Shown here: positions 41,774 through 51,370 of the stretch, one piece after another
Layout: the number at the start of each line of letters is the position of its first letter
How positions within the stretch are numbered: position 1 is the first letter of the stretch
NCBI RefSeq assembly: GCF_003339865.1
Contig: NZ_QPKV01000014.1
Coordinates: 1-64,000 of the forward strand
Reading direction: 5' to 3'
Length of the DNA: 64,000 bases
From: Pedobacter chinensis
Lineage (GTDB): Bacteria > Bacteroidota > Bacteroidia > Sphingobacteriales > Sphingobacteriaceae
Notes under the pieces: generated by a model
Seen by the model: only the letters and a program-made list of their open reading frames with translations
Databases searched by the model: none
Told to the model about the DNA's origin: nothing
Position numbers and translations under genes: made by a program

Positions 41774-42565
41774 TTATTTGCCATTGGCGGCCTCAATAAT
41801 GACCTTTGCCACTGCCTGAGGCTGCGATGCAAAAACAACGTGGCTGCCTTTTATTTCTGTAATTTTGGTGTTTGAGCGCTTATACATATTCCGCTCAATA
41901 TCTGGATTGATGCTTTTATCTTCTGTGGCTACAATGCCATACGTGGGTTTGTTTCTCCATGCGGCTTCAGTTACTGGTGTTGTGAAGCTTTCTGCTAAAA
42001 TTGGTTGTTGTGAGGCCAACAGGAAAGCCGCTTCCGATTTGCTTAAATCAGCAGCAAATCCAGCATGGAATTTTTCTTTGCCATAATAAACAAAGCCTTT
42101 GTCATCAGGCGGCAAAATTCCAAATTCAGGAGATGCAGGCAATAAAGAAGCCCATTTTAAAGTATTCTCGCCCTTATCGGGTTGATAAGCTGCCACATAT
42201 ACCAGGGCAGCCACCTTTGCATGTGTTCCTGCCTCTGTTATGACCACTCCTCCCCATGAATGACCGACTAAAATAGTAGGACCATCCTGTTTATCGAGAA
42301 TTCTTTTTGTGGCATCCACATCGTCCTTTAATCCAGTCAAAGGGTTTTGCACTACCGTAACGTGGAATCCTTTTTTTGAAAGGATATCGTAAACTCCTCT
42401 CCAGCCCGATCCGTCAGCAAAAGCGCCATGAACGATAACAACATTTTTTATAGGGGCTTCCTGTGCCAAGGATTTATTGGTCAGAAAAAGCATGCTGCCA
42501 ATCAATACCAAAAGGGCGAGAATTGCTTCGTAAAATCTGTAGTTAAAATTTAATTTAGTTTTCAT
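41774..42565 (-). CDS. secreted alpha/beta hydrolase, paralogue
   Basis: 263 residues with a signal peptide (ILALLVLIGSMLFLTNKSLAQ). VVIVHGAFADGSGWRGVYDIL, the nucleophile elbow ILVGHSWGGVV and a C-terminal IKGSHVVFASQPQAVAKVI place it with the 39901 gene; the two share the same layout throughout, pointing to duplication. Likely an esterase or lactone/ester-cleaving enzyme in the periplasm. Substrate unknown. Confidence 0.85.
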   Translation of the reverse strand: MKTKLNFNYRFYEAILALLVLIGSMLFLTNKSLAQEAPIKNVVIVHGAFADGSGWRGVYDILSKKGFHVTVVQNPLTGLKDDVDATKRILDKQDGPTILVGHSWGGVVITEAGTHAKVAALVYVAAYQPDKGENTLKWASLLPASPEFGILPPDDKGFVYYGKEKFHAGFAADLSKSEAAFLLASQQPILAESFTTPVTEAAWRNKPTYGIVATEDKSINPDIERNMYKRSNTKITEIKGSHVVFASQPQAVAKVIIEAANGK

Positions 42566-42658
42566 CTTTATATATTTAATGTTTTTTATGATTTGTCATT
42601 TTTGCCAGAGAGGCGGCGATCGCCTTTACTTCCCTGAATAATGGATTGCCCAACTTGT

Positions 42659-42838
42659 CTATGCCACCAGTTCATCCTCATCGTTCAGTCCGTTCGGCTT
42701 TCTCTTCCCGATGGTTTGTACCATCTCACATTGCTGTGGGTTTTTTTCAAAAGGCGGACTGATGAAAAAAAGCGCTGACATGATTGAAGCAAGTCCGATG
42801 AGCAGGTTATGCATCTTGCTATTCACTTGATTTTCCAT
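42659..42838 (-). CDS. small membrane protein downstream of DUF1223 gene
   Basis: 59 residues from the ATG at 42838. One hydrophobic segment (MHNLLIGLASIMSALFFIS) is followed by a polar tail rich in Asn, Lys, Glu. It lies 23 bp after the DUF1223 gene on the same strand and may be co-transcribed. Longer upstream extensions overlap the DUF1223 gene and are not credible. Confidence 0.45.
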   Translation of the reverse strand: MENQVNSKMHNLLIGLASIMSALFFISPPFEKNPQQCEMVQTIGKRKPNGLNDEDELVA

Positions 42839-42861
42839 GTTGATTTGATTTAATTGTTTTG

Positions 42862-43641
42862 CTATTGAATTACGCTCACGACGTTTACTGCTGAGATTGC
42901 TCCTGTTTTTCTGTTCTGGATCATGCCAATTACTTCCCATTGTTCGGCAGCTATACTTTTGGGGATATTCAGTTCCGCCGATCCGGATGGTGTATCCTTT
43001 AACGATACCTGAGCCATTTTGCGGACGATCTGGACATGGGAAAACTGCAAGCCTGCATTCTCTCCACGCAATACATTCGTACTGCCGTTTTTCTGTACAA
43101 GGGCCAAAAGAAGATCATCACTGGCTTGAATATCTTTGGTTTTGTAGTTTATCTTCACAAGATCGCCATCCCTATGAATATCAAAAGACAGATCAGCAGT
43201 ATGTTTGATTAACAGTTGAGTCTCAATGGCGTTACGGATTTCTCTTTCATTGCCACCTACAAACTCTTTGGAACCGTTGATGATTAGTTGAGGTGTATAA
43301 ACCTGCGCATTCAGCCAGCTGCTGTACTTGCGTTGTCGCCTGGTATTGTCAGGGCTGCCAAATACGTCCTTCCATCCCAGGTTATCAAAGTAATCAACAT
43401 GATATCCAAGCACATAAACGGGTTTTCCGTTAGATTCTTTGTCAATTCTGGCGAGGAGTTGTTCAGCAGGAGGACAACTGTTGCATCCTTCAGAGGTAAA
43501 TAACTCCAGAACAGCAAAACTTTTTCCGTTAATCGTCTGCTCTATGTTTTTCTTCTTTGGCCCCGTCCAGATAAATGCGGTTAGCGCAATGATCGCGATG
43601 ATGGTAGCGTTTACCAGAGCTATTTTTGTTGGTGTTTTCAT
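42862..43641 (-). CDS. DUF1223 thioredoxin-fold secreted protein
   Basis: 259 residues. N-terminal membrane anchor or signal (IALVNATIIAIIALTAFIW), then VLELFTSEGCNSCPPAEQLLARID with a CxxC pair, YVLGYHVDYFDNLGWKDVFG and VYTPQLIINGSKEFVGGN. This is the DUF1223 family (PF06764), thioredoxin-like proteins of the periplasm. A role in thiol redox or oxidative stress is plausible but unproved. Confidence 0.85.
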   Translation of the reverse strand: MKTPTKIALVNATIIAIIALTAFIWTGPKKKNIEQTINGKSFAVLELFTSEGCNSCPPAEQLLARIDKESNGKPVYVLGYHVDYFDNLGWKDVFGSPDNTRRQRKYSSWLNAQVYTPQLIINGSKEFVGGNEREIRNAIETQLLIKHTADLSFDIHRDGDLVKINYKTKDIQASDDLLLALVQKNGSTNVLRGENAGLQFSHVQIVRKMAQVSLKDTPSGSAELNIPKSIAAEQWEVIGMIQNRKTGAISAVNVVSVIQ

Positions 43642-44134
43642 GACTTCGTTCTTTTTTGATCAAAAATATCTGCTTATGAACGGCATGGTGAACGTTAACT
43701 AGATGAAATAGACAAATTGGGGGAAGAGGCAGACTTGGAGCGGCTGAAACAGATTGATCAAAAAATGCAAATCAATTAATGACTATGGTATAAGCTATTT
43801 GTATGAAAGAATTTTCCTCATGGTAACGAGCTAATGGCTTTTCTTTGTTTTCAATCAGGCATAAGGCAATCTATTTTAGCCTGAAAAATAAACACTAAAT
43901 ATAGTAGCAGGACGAATATTCAGGATTTGTGCACAGGGTTCTGTTGTTCGATTGAACTAATCGCTACATCCCCAATCCCTGTTCATAAAGACAGTATGAC
44001 GTTTCTTTATTAAATTCAATTGCAGGTATTATTTTGCCTCATTGTTACTGATGCATTCCTGCTGTTTTTTGGGTGTACCACTCCTGACTTAAATCGATAT
44101 ATAACCAGAAAGAGTTAACAAATATTAAATTGAA
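43642..44134. other. gene-free gap
   Basis: No gene recognised. A short open stretch at 43699-43779 encodes LDEIDKLGEEADLERLKQID and then stops, preceded by an in-frame stop; it looks like the decayed tail of a coding sequence but is too short to name. Confidence 0.4.
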
Positions 44135-45442
44135 TCAATCTTCTATTTTTGAATGTTGTTTAGTGTCTTTCATCGTGATGTATAAAATCAGTGAAATTAA
44201 AATACAACCAGTTACATACCAGTAAAAATAAGATTCATGGCCAATGTTTTTAAACCAAAGTGCAAAATATTCAGCCGTTCCGCCGAAAATAGTAACAGTT
44301 AAAGCATAGGGCAAACCAACACCCAATGCCCGGATTTCTGCGGGGAACAATTCTGCTTTCACAACTGCATTGATACTGGTATAGCCGCTTACGATAATCA
44401 AAGCACCAATCATCAAAAAGAAAATAATGGTGGTGTTGGTTTCGTGCGATAAGCTTGTTAAAATCGGAACCGTACATAAGGTTCCTAAAACACCAAAGCC
44501 GATCAGTAATGGTTTTCTTCCAATTTTATCAGAAAGTAAGCCAAACAAAGGCTGCAAAATTGCAAAGATCAAAAGTGAAACAAATGATAGGATGGTAGAT
44601 GTCTCCTTACTTAAATGAACAGTGTTCACTAAGAATTTTTGCATGTAGGTACTGAAAGTATAGAATGCTATTGTACCTCCCAGGGTTAAACCAACAACTG
44701 TAAAAACTTCCTTTGGATATTTTAATAATACAGCTATTCCACCTTTCTTATCTAGTTTGTTCTTGCTTTTAAAGGCTGAGGTTTCATCAATGTGTCTTCG
44801 TAAATATAAAGCGATAAAAGAAAGAACGGCACCTATAAAAAATGGAATTCTCCAGCCCCAATCATGAAGTTCGGCAGGTGTGAGCAACCAGTTTTGTAGG
44901 ATTAATTGAATACCTAATGCCAGTAATTGTCCACCGATCAGGGTTACATATTGAAAACTCGAATAAAAACCCCGGTGTTTTTTTGCGGCCATTTCACTCA
45001 AATAAGTTGCAGAGGTTCCATACTCGCCACCTGTACTCAAACCTTGAATTAACCTCGCAAAAACCAGTAATAATGGAGCAGCTATTCCGATTTCCTTATA
45101 ACCAGGTGTTAAGCCGATAATCAAAGAGCCAATAGCCATAATCAGTACAGAAAGGGCCATAGATTTTTTTCGGCCTTTTTTATCGGCTATGCTACCGAAG
45201 AGCCAACCACCAATTGGGCGCATTAAAAAACCAACCGCGAAAATTCCTGCACTGTTTAATAGCTGAGCTGTAGGATTGCTGTTTGGGAAAAAAGCCGGAG
45301 AAAAATACAATGCAAAAGCCGAATAAGTGTACCAGTCATACCATTCTACCAGGTTTCCAACCGAACCACCAAAAATAGATTTTAACCTGTATTTTACCTC
45401 ATCAATTTCTTGTGGCTGAAAATCATTTGAAGTTTTATTCAT
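44135..45442 (-). CDS. kgtP: MFS metabolite:H+ symporter, KgtP-like
   Basis: 435 residues, 12 hydrophobic segments. The start IFGGSVGNLVEWYDWYTYSAF, the loop FGSIADKKGRKKSM, RLIQGLSTGGEYGTSATYL and the second half LFGLLSDKIGRKPLLIGFG are diagnostic of the metabolite:H+ symporter family. Size and motifs are closest to the alpha-ketoglutarate permease KgtP, but related dicarboxylate or shikimate carriers cannot be excluded. Located in the inner membrane. Divergent from the methyltransferase across 170 bp. Confidence 0.85.
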   Translation of the reverse strand: MNKTSNDFQPQEIDEVKYRLKSIFGGSVGNLVEWYDWYTYSAFALYFSPAFFPNSNPTAQLLNSAGIFAVGFLMRPIGGWLFGSIADKKGRKKSMALSVLIMAIGSLIIGLTPGYKEIGIAAPLLLVFARLIQGLSTGGEYGTSATYLSEMAAKKHRGFYSSFQYVTLIGGQLLALGIQLILQNWLLTPAELHDWGWRIPFFIGAVLSFIALYLRRHIDETSAFKSKNKLDKKGGIAVLLKYPKEVFTVVGLTLGGTIAFYTFSTYMQKFLVNTVHLSKETSTILSFVSLLIFAILQPLFGLLSDKIGRKPLLIGFGVLGTLCTVPILTSLSHETNTTIIFFLMIGALIIVSGYTSINAVVKAELFPAEIRALGVGLPYALTVTIFGGTAEYFALWFKNIGHESYFYWYVTGCILISLILYITMKDTKQHSKIED

Positions 45443-45612
45443 GTTATAGAATTGAGTGTTGATTGAATTTTGAATGAGAGAATTAAAACAAATAGCTTCT
45501 GTATTGTTTAAATATTTAAATTAGTTAATCGTAATATAACAGGAGAATAATAGAATTGCAAGAACGTATTCAAAAAATCACTCATTCTCATTCAAAATTC
45601 AATTATTAAAAA

Positions 45613-46344
45613 ATGAAAGATAACTTCTCTAACCAATCTGCAGAATATGCCATTTACCGGCCAACATATCCTCAGGAATTGTACGATTACCTTTTAACAT
45701 TAGTTGAAAACCGGGATGCAGCCTGGGATTGTGCTACCGGAAACGGGCAAGTTGCAAGGGTTTTGGCTCAACACTTTAAAGCCATTTATGCAACGGACAT
45801 TAGTGAGAAACAATTAAGCCAAGCTTTGAAAATACCAAACATTACTTACCATGTTGAGCCCGCTGAAAAAATAAATATTCCCAATGGAAGTTTTGATCTG
45901 ATTACCGTTGCTCAGGCCATACATTGGTTTAATTTTGAGGCTTTTTATGGCGAAGTAAAACGTACGCTTAAGCCCAATGGAGTTTTAGCCGTAATTGGTT
46001 ATGGCTTAATGTTTATTGATAAAAAAGTAGATCAGGCTGTCCACAAATTATACGAAGATATTCTTGGTAAATATTGGGATCCGGAACGAAGATATATTGA
46101 AGAAGGTTATAAAACCATTCCTTTTCCTTTTGAGGAAATTACTGCACCGCATTTTCAGATTAAAACATCATGGAGTTTTAACCAACTGATTGGGTATCTT
46201 AATACCTGGTCATCACTGCAACATTATAAAAAGGCTAACGAGAGGAATCCACTGGAATATATGTTCACAGAACTGAAGGAGGCGTGGGGCAATGATGCGG
46301 TTAAGGATGTGCATTTCCCGATATTGTTGCGGGTTGGAAGGTAG
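45613..46344 (+). CDS. class I SAM-dependent methyltransferase
   Basis: 243 residues. AWDCATGNGQVARVLAQHF is motif I with the AdoMet loop, IYATDISEKQLSQA is motif II, and FDLITVAQAIHWFNFEAFYGEVKRTLKPNGVLAVIGY carries motifs III-IV. Methyltransf_11/25 type. The N-terminus SNQSAEYAIYRPTYP is usual for this subfamily. The small-molecule substrate is unknown. A 170-bp gap separates it from the divergent transporter gene. Confidence 0.85.
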   Translation: MKDNFSNQSAEYAIYRPTYPQELYDYLLTLVENRDAAWDCATGNGQVARVLAQHFKAIYATDISEKQLSQALKIPNITYHVEPAEKINIPNGSFDLITVAQAIHWFNFEAFYGEVKRTLKPNGVLAVIGYGLMFIDKKVDQAVHKLYEDILGKYWDPERRYIEEGYKTIPFPFEEITAPHFQIKTSWSFNQLIGYLNTWSSLQHYKKANERNPLEYMFTELKEAWGNDAVKDVHFPILLRVGR

Positions 46345-46390
46345 GTTTACTGCAATTTAAGTGGTAAGTTTAACCGCTCTGTGGTAAAAT

Positions 46391-46702
46391 TTAACCGCAA
46401 AGGCGCAAAGTTTTTCCGCAAAGAAACGCAAAGTTAGGTTGTAAGTTTAACCACAGAGAAAACAGAGAAAAGGCACAGAGAGCACTAAGGAAAGGTTTAA
46501 CCGCAAAGAGCACAAAGTTTTTTTCGCAAAGAAACACAAAGCTGGGTGGTAAGTTAACCACAGAGAGACAGAGAAAAGGCACAGAGGACACTAAGCAATT
46601 CTTAATTTCGAGCATATTTTATAACATTCTCTGTTTGCCTCTGTGAAAACTCAGTGTGCTCTGTGGTAAAATTTAACCATAAAAGCGCAAAGCTGGGTGG
46701 TA
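46391..46702. repeat. tandem ~106-bp repeat with CACAGAG and GCAAAG units
   Basis: Unit 1 starts TTAACCGCAAAGGCGCAAAG at 46391, unit 2 starts TTAACCGCAAAGAGCACAAAG-like sequence at 46497; both continue with CGCAAAGAAAC.CAAAG, a GTAAGTT(T)AACCACAGAGA block, and AGAAAAGGCACAGAG. A partial third copy with GCGCAAAGCTGGGTGGTAA ends at about 46702. Lies between the methyltransferase and hisS; no gene in 46345-46754. Confidence 0.8.
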
Positions 46703-46754
46703 AAACGAATTTATTAAAAGCTTAGCTTTGGCGATTTTTTTCTTTGTGGTTAAT

Positions 46755-48146
46755 CTACTTCAGCAAATCCAAAATTCCAAGCACCGTTAGCTTTTTCTGC
46801 TCGCCACTCTGCATATCTTTTAATGTTAATTCTCCATTTGCAATTTCATCGCCACCGATTAAAATTACATAAGGAATATTCTTCGCATCGGCATAAGCCA
46901 TTTGTTTTTTAAGCTTGGCCGAGGTTGGATACAATTCAGCCGAAATTCCGGCATTTCTGAATTGCTGTAAAATAGGTAGCGCATATTTTTCTGCCGCCTT
47001 ATCAAAATTGCTGATCAAAACCTTTGTCCCAATTTCTGCTGATGCCGGGAAAAGATCAAGTTCTTCCAGTACATCATAAATCCGATCTGCCCCAAAAGAA
47101 ACGCCAACTCCGGTTAAATCCTTTAAGCCAAACATGCCCGTTAAATCGTCATAACGTCCGCCTCCACCAATGCTTCCCATGGCGACTTCGTTGGTTTTAA
47201 CTTCAAAAATACAACCGGTGTAATAGTTCAAGCCACGAGCCAGGGTAATATCTAATTCTAATTTTGCCGTTAACGGTAAGGCATAGGCAATCAGGTTTTC
47301 TACATATTCAAAAACCTGTTCAATTTCTTCAATACCTTTTAAGCCAATTTCAGAAGAAGCCAAAACTTCTTTAAGGCGTGCTAATTTTTCTTCATTAGCC
47401 CCTTCCAGCAAAATAACCGGGCGAAGTTTTTCTAAATCATCTTCAGTGAAACCACGTTCCAATAATTCTTTGCTTACACCATCTAAACCGATTTTATCCA
47501 GTTTATCAATGGCAACCGTCATATCAATAATTAAATCAGGTTTACCTATAATCTCGGCAATGCCTGATAGAATTTTTCTATTATTGATTTTAATGCTGAA
47601 ATCTTTCAAGCCAAGTTTACTCAAAGCTTCATTGTAAATCAGGATGAATTCTGCCTCATTTAATAAACTTTCAGAGCCTACAACATCCACATCACATTGA
47701 TAAAATTCACGATACCTTCCCTTTTGCGGGCGATCAGCACGCCATACTGGCTGAACCTGAAAACGTTTAAAAGGCAGAGTGATTTCATGCTGATGCATGA
47801 CCACGTAACGTGCGAAAGGCACAGTTAAATCATAGCGTAGGGCTTTCTCTGAAATCAGCGGGATCAATTTATTGCTGTTGTCATCCTGAGCGAAGTCGAA
47901 GGATTTCTTTTTAGCATCTTTTAAATACTCGCCGCTATTCAAAATTTTAAAAATCAGTTTATCACCCTCATCGCCATATTTTCCTGTTAAAGTAGAGAGG
48001 TTTTCAAAGCTTGGCGTTTGAATTTCTGCGTAACCATATTTCCTGAAAACCGATTTAATGGTATCATAAATAAAATTGCGTTTTACCATTTCCACAGGTG
48101 AAAAATCGCGGGTACCTTTTGCTAATGAGGGTTTAATAACTGACAT
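46755..48146 (-). CDS. hisS: histidyl-tRNA synthetase
   Basis: 463 residues from the ATG at 48146 (SVIKPSLAKGTRDFSP); an in-frame ATG at 48179 adds residues not normal for the family. Class II motifs are present: LRYDLTVPFARYV (motif 2 area), QVQPVWRADRPQKGRYREFYQCDVD, and the HisA/HisB signatures ARGLNYYTGCIFEV and GGGRYDDLTGMFG. The C-terminal anticodon domain follows (KVLISNFDKAAEKYALPILQQFR). An unusual segment, KKSFDFAQDDNSN, sits between the motif 1 region and LISEKALRYDLT; it is encoded by a mobile-type repeat (see the entry at 47878). Confidence 0.96.
   Translation of the reverse strand: MSVIKPSLAKGTRDFSPVEMVKRNFIYDTIKSVFRKYGYAEIQTPSFENLSTLTGKYGDEGDKLIFKILNSGEYLKDAKKKSFDFAQDDNSNKLIPLISEKALRYDLTVPFARYVVMHQHEITLPFKRFQVQPVWRADRPQKGRYREFYQCDVDVVGSESLLNEAEFILIYNEALSKLGLKDFSIKINNRKILSGIAEIIGKPDLIIDMTVAIDKLDKIGLDGVSKELLERGFTEDDLEKLRPVILLEGANEEKLARLKEVLASSEIGLKGIEEIEQVFEYVENLIAYALPLTAKLELDITLARGLNYYTGCIFEVKTNEVAMGSIGGGGRYDDLTGMFGLKDLTGVGVSFGADRIYDVLEELDLFPASAEIGTKVLISNFDKAAEKYALPILQQFRNAGISAELYPTSAKLKKQMAYADAKNIPYVILIGGDEIANGELTLKDMQSGEQKKLTVLGILDLLK
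47878..47911. repeat. interspersed repeat inserted in frame inside hisS
   Basis: TTGTCATCCTGAGCGAAGTC followed by GAAGGATTTC. This string type recurs in intergenic DNA of many Bacteroidetes. Here it lies in the hisS coding strand, in frame, and adds about 12 residues (SFDFAQDDN core). Related shorter copies are at 51105 and 59990. Confidence 0.75.
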
Positions 48147-48278
48147 AGCCGCAAAAATACAAAAAGGTTTATTAACCACAGCGGGCAGATGAACATAGGG
48201 CTTTATTTCTTTTATCCACAGCTAAAACTTAATGGCAATGAATTTTGCAAGAGATTTTTTAGGGCAATGGTGTAAATC

Positions 48279-49022
48279 CTACTTTCCTAAAACTGCCTTA
48301 ACCACTTCCCGATTAGGTTTCGAAACAGGGATTTTATCGCCATTATTCATCAATAAAGTTCCACCGTCTTCTTTAAGCCAGCTTTTCACAAATTTGGGAT
48401 TAACCAAGTGACTTTGATGTGCCCGAACGAAGCCCTGTGGTTTCAGCAAGTCTGAATACTCTTTTAATGGTTTGGAGATTAAGATTTTCTCATCGCTTGA
48501 TAAATAGAAAAAGGTATAAGTATTATCTGCAACACAACGAATAATATCATCAACTGAAACATAACGAATTTCATGTTGTTGAGGCAATGCAATTTTGGGA
48601 ACGCTTGGTTCTGTACGTTTGATTTGATTGAGTAAGAAATTGAGCTGTTCACCATTAATTTTACTTGCTATCCTATCTTTAGCTTTAAATACAGCAGATT
48701 TTAATTCATCTGGGTCGACCGGTTTAAGCAAATAATCCAGGGCAGCAAATTTTACCGCCTGGATTCCGTAATTATCGTATGCAGTTACGAAAATGACTTC
48801 AAAAGTTTTTTCAGAAAGCAAGTTTAGTAAATCAAAACCTGTGGTTTTACCCATTTGAATATCTAAGAAAAGTAAATCAGGGCGATGCAAGTTTACTTTT
48901 TCATAAGCATATTGGATATTGTTGGCAATAGCCACCACCTTAACTTCGGGACAATGCCTAGCCAGCATAACCTGCAGGTTTTCTAAATTTGCTTGCTCAT
49001 CATCTACTAAAACAGCTCTCAT
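48279..49022 (-). CDS. LytTR-family response regulator
   Basis: 247 residues. The receiver domain has AVLVDDEQANLENL (acidic pair), phospho-acceptor Asp in LLFLDIQMGKTTG, the Thr/Ser-Lys pair VIFVTAYDNYGIQAV...LLKPVDPDEL. The C-terminal LytTR DNA-binding domain starts near residue 140 (IRYVSVDDIIRCVADNTYTFFY ... VRAHQSHLVNPKFV). It starts 1 bp after the kinase stop, so the two form a two-component system. Target genes unknown. Confidence 0.92.
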   Translation of the reverse strand: MRAVLVDDEQANLENLQVMLARHCPEVKVVAIANNIQYAYEKVNLHRPDLLFLDIQMGKTTGFDLLNLLSEKTFEVIFVTAYDNYGIQAVKFAALDYLLKPVDPDELKSAVFKAKDRIASKINGEQLNFLLNQIKRTEPSVPKIALPQQHEIRYVSVDDIIRCVADNTYTFFYLSSDEKILISKPLKEYSDLLKPQGFVRAHQSHLVNPKFVKSWLKEDGGTLLMNNGDKIPVSKPNREVVKAVLGK

Positions 49023-49023
49023 T

Positions 49024-50799
49024 TCACAGCCATTGTGTTAAAGTAATTGTAACTACCGTTCCGTTTATACCCGATTGAATATCCAAAATAAAAGGTGTGT
49101 CTTTATAAATCGTATTCAGTAAAGATATTCGATTTTTGCTGAGTGTCAAGCCTAAACCGTTGTAATCTTTAGCAGTATCGAAACCTTTGCCATTATCCCT
49201 AATGCTCAAAATTAAATCCGACGATTGCTTTTTAAAATCGATTTCAATGTTACCACTGGCGCCCTTTTCTGCGATGCCATGTTTTACGGCATTTTCTAAA
49301 AATGGCTGCAAAAGCATTGATGGGATTTCTATATTTTCTGTATCTAAATCAGTATTCGCATTTAACTTATATTGAAAACCAAATCGCAATTGTTCCATTT
49401 GCAGGTAATCATCTAATAAAGTTTTTTCTTCAGTTAAACTGATCAGCTCTTTACTATCTAAAACATTTCGGGTTAATCGGGCAAATTTATTAAGGTATCG
49501 ATTGGCATGATCGATTTCGTTTTTGTTCATTAGATTTTGAATGCCTGCCAATGCATTAAATAAAAAATGTGGATTTAATTGAGAACGTACTGAGTTTAGC
49601 TGTAGTTGAGCGATTTGTTTTTCTTTAGATTGTTGTGCAAGTTTTTTGGCCTCTTTCTTTTTAATGTAGATAACAGCTACTCCGAGAATAGTACCAAGAA
49701 CGGCACAAATAATTAATGCATAAATGATGAGTTGTTTTTTAGAGAAAAGTTTTATCTCTTCTTTCTCTGGCAATACAGTAAATTTATAACTGTTTGATTT
49801 ATTTGACAAATAATGCACAGGAGTTCCTCCTGGTAAGGTTAACTTTGGTGTAAGAAGAAGCTCATACTCTCCTGGAACTTTCCAAAACTCCTTATATATG
49901 TAGAACGATTTATCATAATTCCCCAGTTCAAATTTTTCAGGTTTATCTTTCGATTTTTTAATAAGCTCGGCTTTATAATTAAAACTAGTTTTTTTAAATT
50001 GAATGTTTAATCTCACAACAGAATCACTCAAAAAGAACTTCTTATCGTTTAATGAAGTTGTACCTATTACATTGTGATATTTTGTAGCTTTTAGTTTATC
50101 AAGCGAGGCATAATACAGTCCATCTGATCTGTTTTTCATTTTGTAATCCACTCCAACACTGACTACAGCTTTTGAAACAGGCCTCCAGTCAATCATGATT
50201 GCTGCTCTATCAGAATAATCTTTAATATTATAAATTTCTATTTTAATATAGCCATTTACTTGACAGTTATAACTGCCTAAATAAACATAAGTTCCATTAC
50301 CATCAGTTGTCTTTTTAAAAATAGTTGGGGTAGTCCAGCCAACTATTTCTTTTCTGTCATTTGCAACAACGTGAAACCGGTAGTTTTTTGCATTCTCTCT
50401 GGTAATACTCACATCTGCAAATTCAACATTTGCATCTCCTGCTATGATGTAATTATTATAATAAGTCCTTTCTCCCCAAGCAAAGCTATTACCATCATAA
50501 ACTTTAGAGTTTGTGTTTTGCTGAAAACGTACTGCTAAAGTTTGATTTGTGCCTGCCAATACAGCACCTATTGAAAATCCAAATCTATCTTTTGCGATTG
50601 ACTTAAGTTTTTCTTGTCGTTTAAGTTGTTCTAATTGTTTTGGGGTTGCGTTTCGGATATCAAACATCCACCCGCCAACATATCTAATATATTTCTTGTA
50701 TTCTGCACGTTTTTGTTCTAAAAACTCATTATTTTTCATTTGTCCAAAAGACATAATTGAAAGGCTAATCAACAAAATTGAATACAGAAACTTGCTCAT
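49024..50799 (-). CDS. LytS-type sensor histidine kinase with extracytoplasmic sensor
   Basis: 591 residues: signal peptide (KFLYSILLISLSIMSFGQ), a periplasmic sensor of about 335 residues, one membrane helix (IYALIICAVLGTILGVAVIYI), a linker coiled coil and the His_kinase domain (PF06580) with the phospho-acceptor His in QLNPHFLFNALAGIQNL. The HATPase part has LLQPFLENAVKHGI (N box) and IRDNGKGFD (G1 box). Pairs with the LytTR regulator downstream. The sensor domain matches no family I know, so the signal is unknown. Confidence 0.9.
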   Translation of the reverse strand: MSKFLYSILLISLSIMSFGQMKNNEFLEQKRAEYKKYIRYVGGWMFDIRNATPKQLEQLKRQEKLKSIAKDRFGFSIGAVLAGTNQTLAVRFQQNTNSKVYDGNSFAWGERTYYNNYIIAGDANVEFADVSITRENAKNYRFHVVANDRKEIVGWTTPTIFKKTTDGNGTYVYLGSYNCQVNGYIKIEIYNIKDYSDRAAIMIDWRPVSKAVVSVGVDYKMKNRSDGLYYASLDKLKATKYHNVIGTTSLNDKKFFLSDSVVRLNIQFKKTSFNYKAELIKKSKDKPEKFELGNYDKSFYIYKEFWKVPGEYELLLTPKLTLPGGTPVHYLSNKSNSYKFTVLPEKEEIKLFSKKQLIIYALIICAVLGTILGVAVIYIKKKEAKKLAQQSKEKQIAQLQLNSVRSQLNPHFLFNALAGIQNLMNKNEIDHANRYLNKFARLTRNVLDSKELISLTEEKTLLDDYLQMEQLRFGFQYKLNANTDLDTENIEIPSMLLQPFLENAVKHGIAEKGASGNIEIDFKKQSSDLILSIRDNGKGFDTAKDYNGLGLTLSKNRISLLNTIYKDTPFILDIQSGINGTVVTITLTQWL

Positions 50800-51370
50800 A
50801 CGTTATCTTTTTTTATAAAGCTCCGTTTAAAAGCTGGCTCATAAAATACCAAAATAGTAAATGAAACCATTAACTCAGTATTTGTACGTTTTGGAGCAGA
50901 ATTTAGTTTCCCTTTGCTAAAGCCGAACAACAAAGAATTTGTGATGCTACTATTCTTGCCGTAGGCTTTAAGTTGCAATGGCGGAAATGGTGCGAAATGC
51001 GAATAAGGCACTCGCTAAACAAGCCATAACCAAGAACCACAATCTTGATTACCTAAACCCGATGGCAGCGGAAATACTTTTTAATGAGCAGCAACCCTAA
51101 ATATGCTGTCATGCTGAGGCACGAAGCATCCCAATGCTATGAAAAACTGATACTTCGTTCAGCATTGAAAGCCGTTGATTAAAAAGATTGCAGCGAATCA
51201 GCGGGGCCGAACCAATCCGAAGAACCATTAAAGTACCTTTCCAAAATAAAAATCTGTGTAAACAAACCGAAGGCTAAAATCAATAAAATCATTCCGAATG
51301 AAATATCGAATATAATACCTTGCTTTATAGGCAAAAAACTTAAATTTGCGACAACAAAAATCAAAATATA
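50800..51370. other. intergenic stretch before fumC with a repeat at 51105-51172
   Basis: No credible gene; the 71-codon frame at 50796-51011 is weak. 51105-51172 is a copy of the TGTCATxCTGAG-type repeat (GCTGTCATGCTGAGGCACGA, then AGCATTGAAAGC), closely related to the copy at 59990. Confidence 0.6.

Noticed and set aside
43699..43779. 27-codon open stretch with charged helical residues
   Set aside because: Preceded by an in-frame stop and far too short; noted only as a possible remnant.
46391..46702. Possible CRISPR array
   Set aside because: Units are about 106 bp, with no constant short repeat and variable spacer pattern, and no cas genes nearby.
50796..51011. 71-codon minus-strand frame upstream of the histidine kinase
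   Set aside because: No family, overlaps the leader of the kinase gene and lacks a ribosome-site context.
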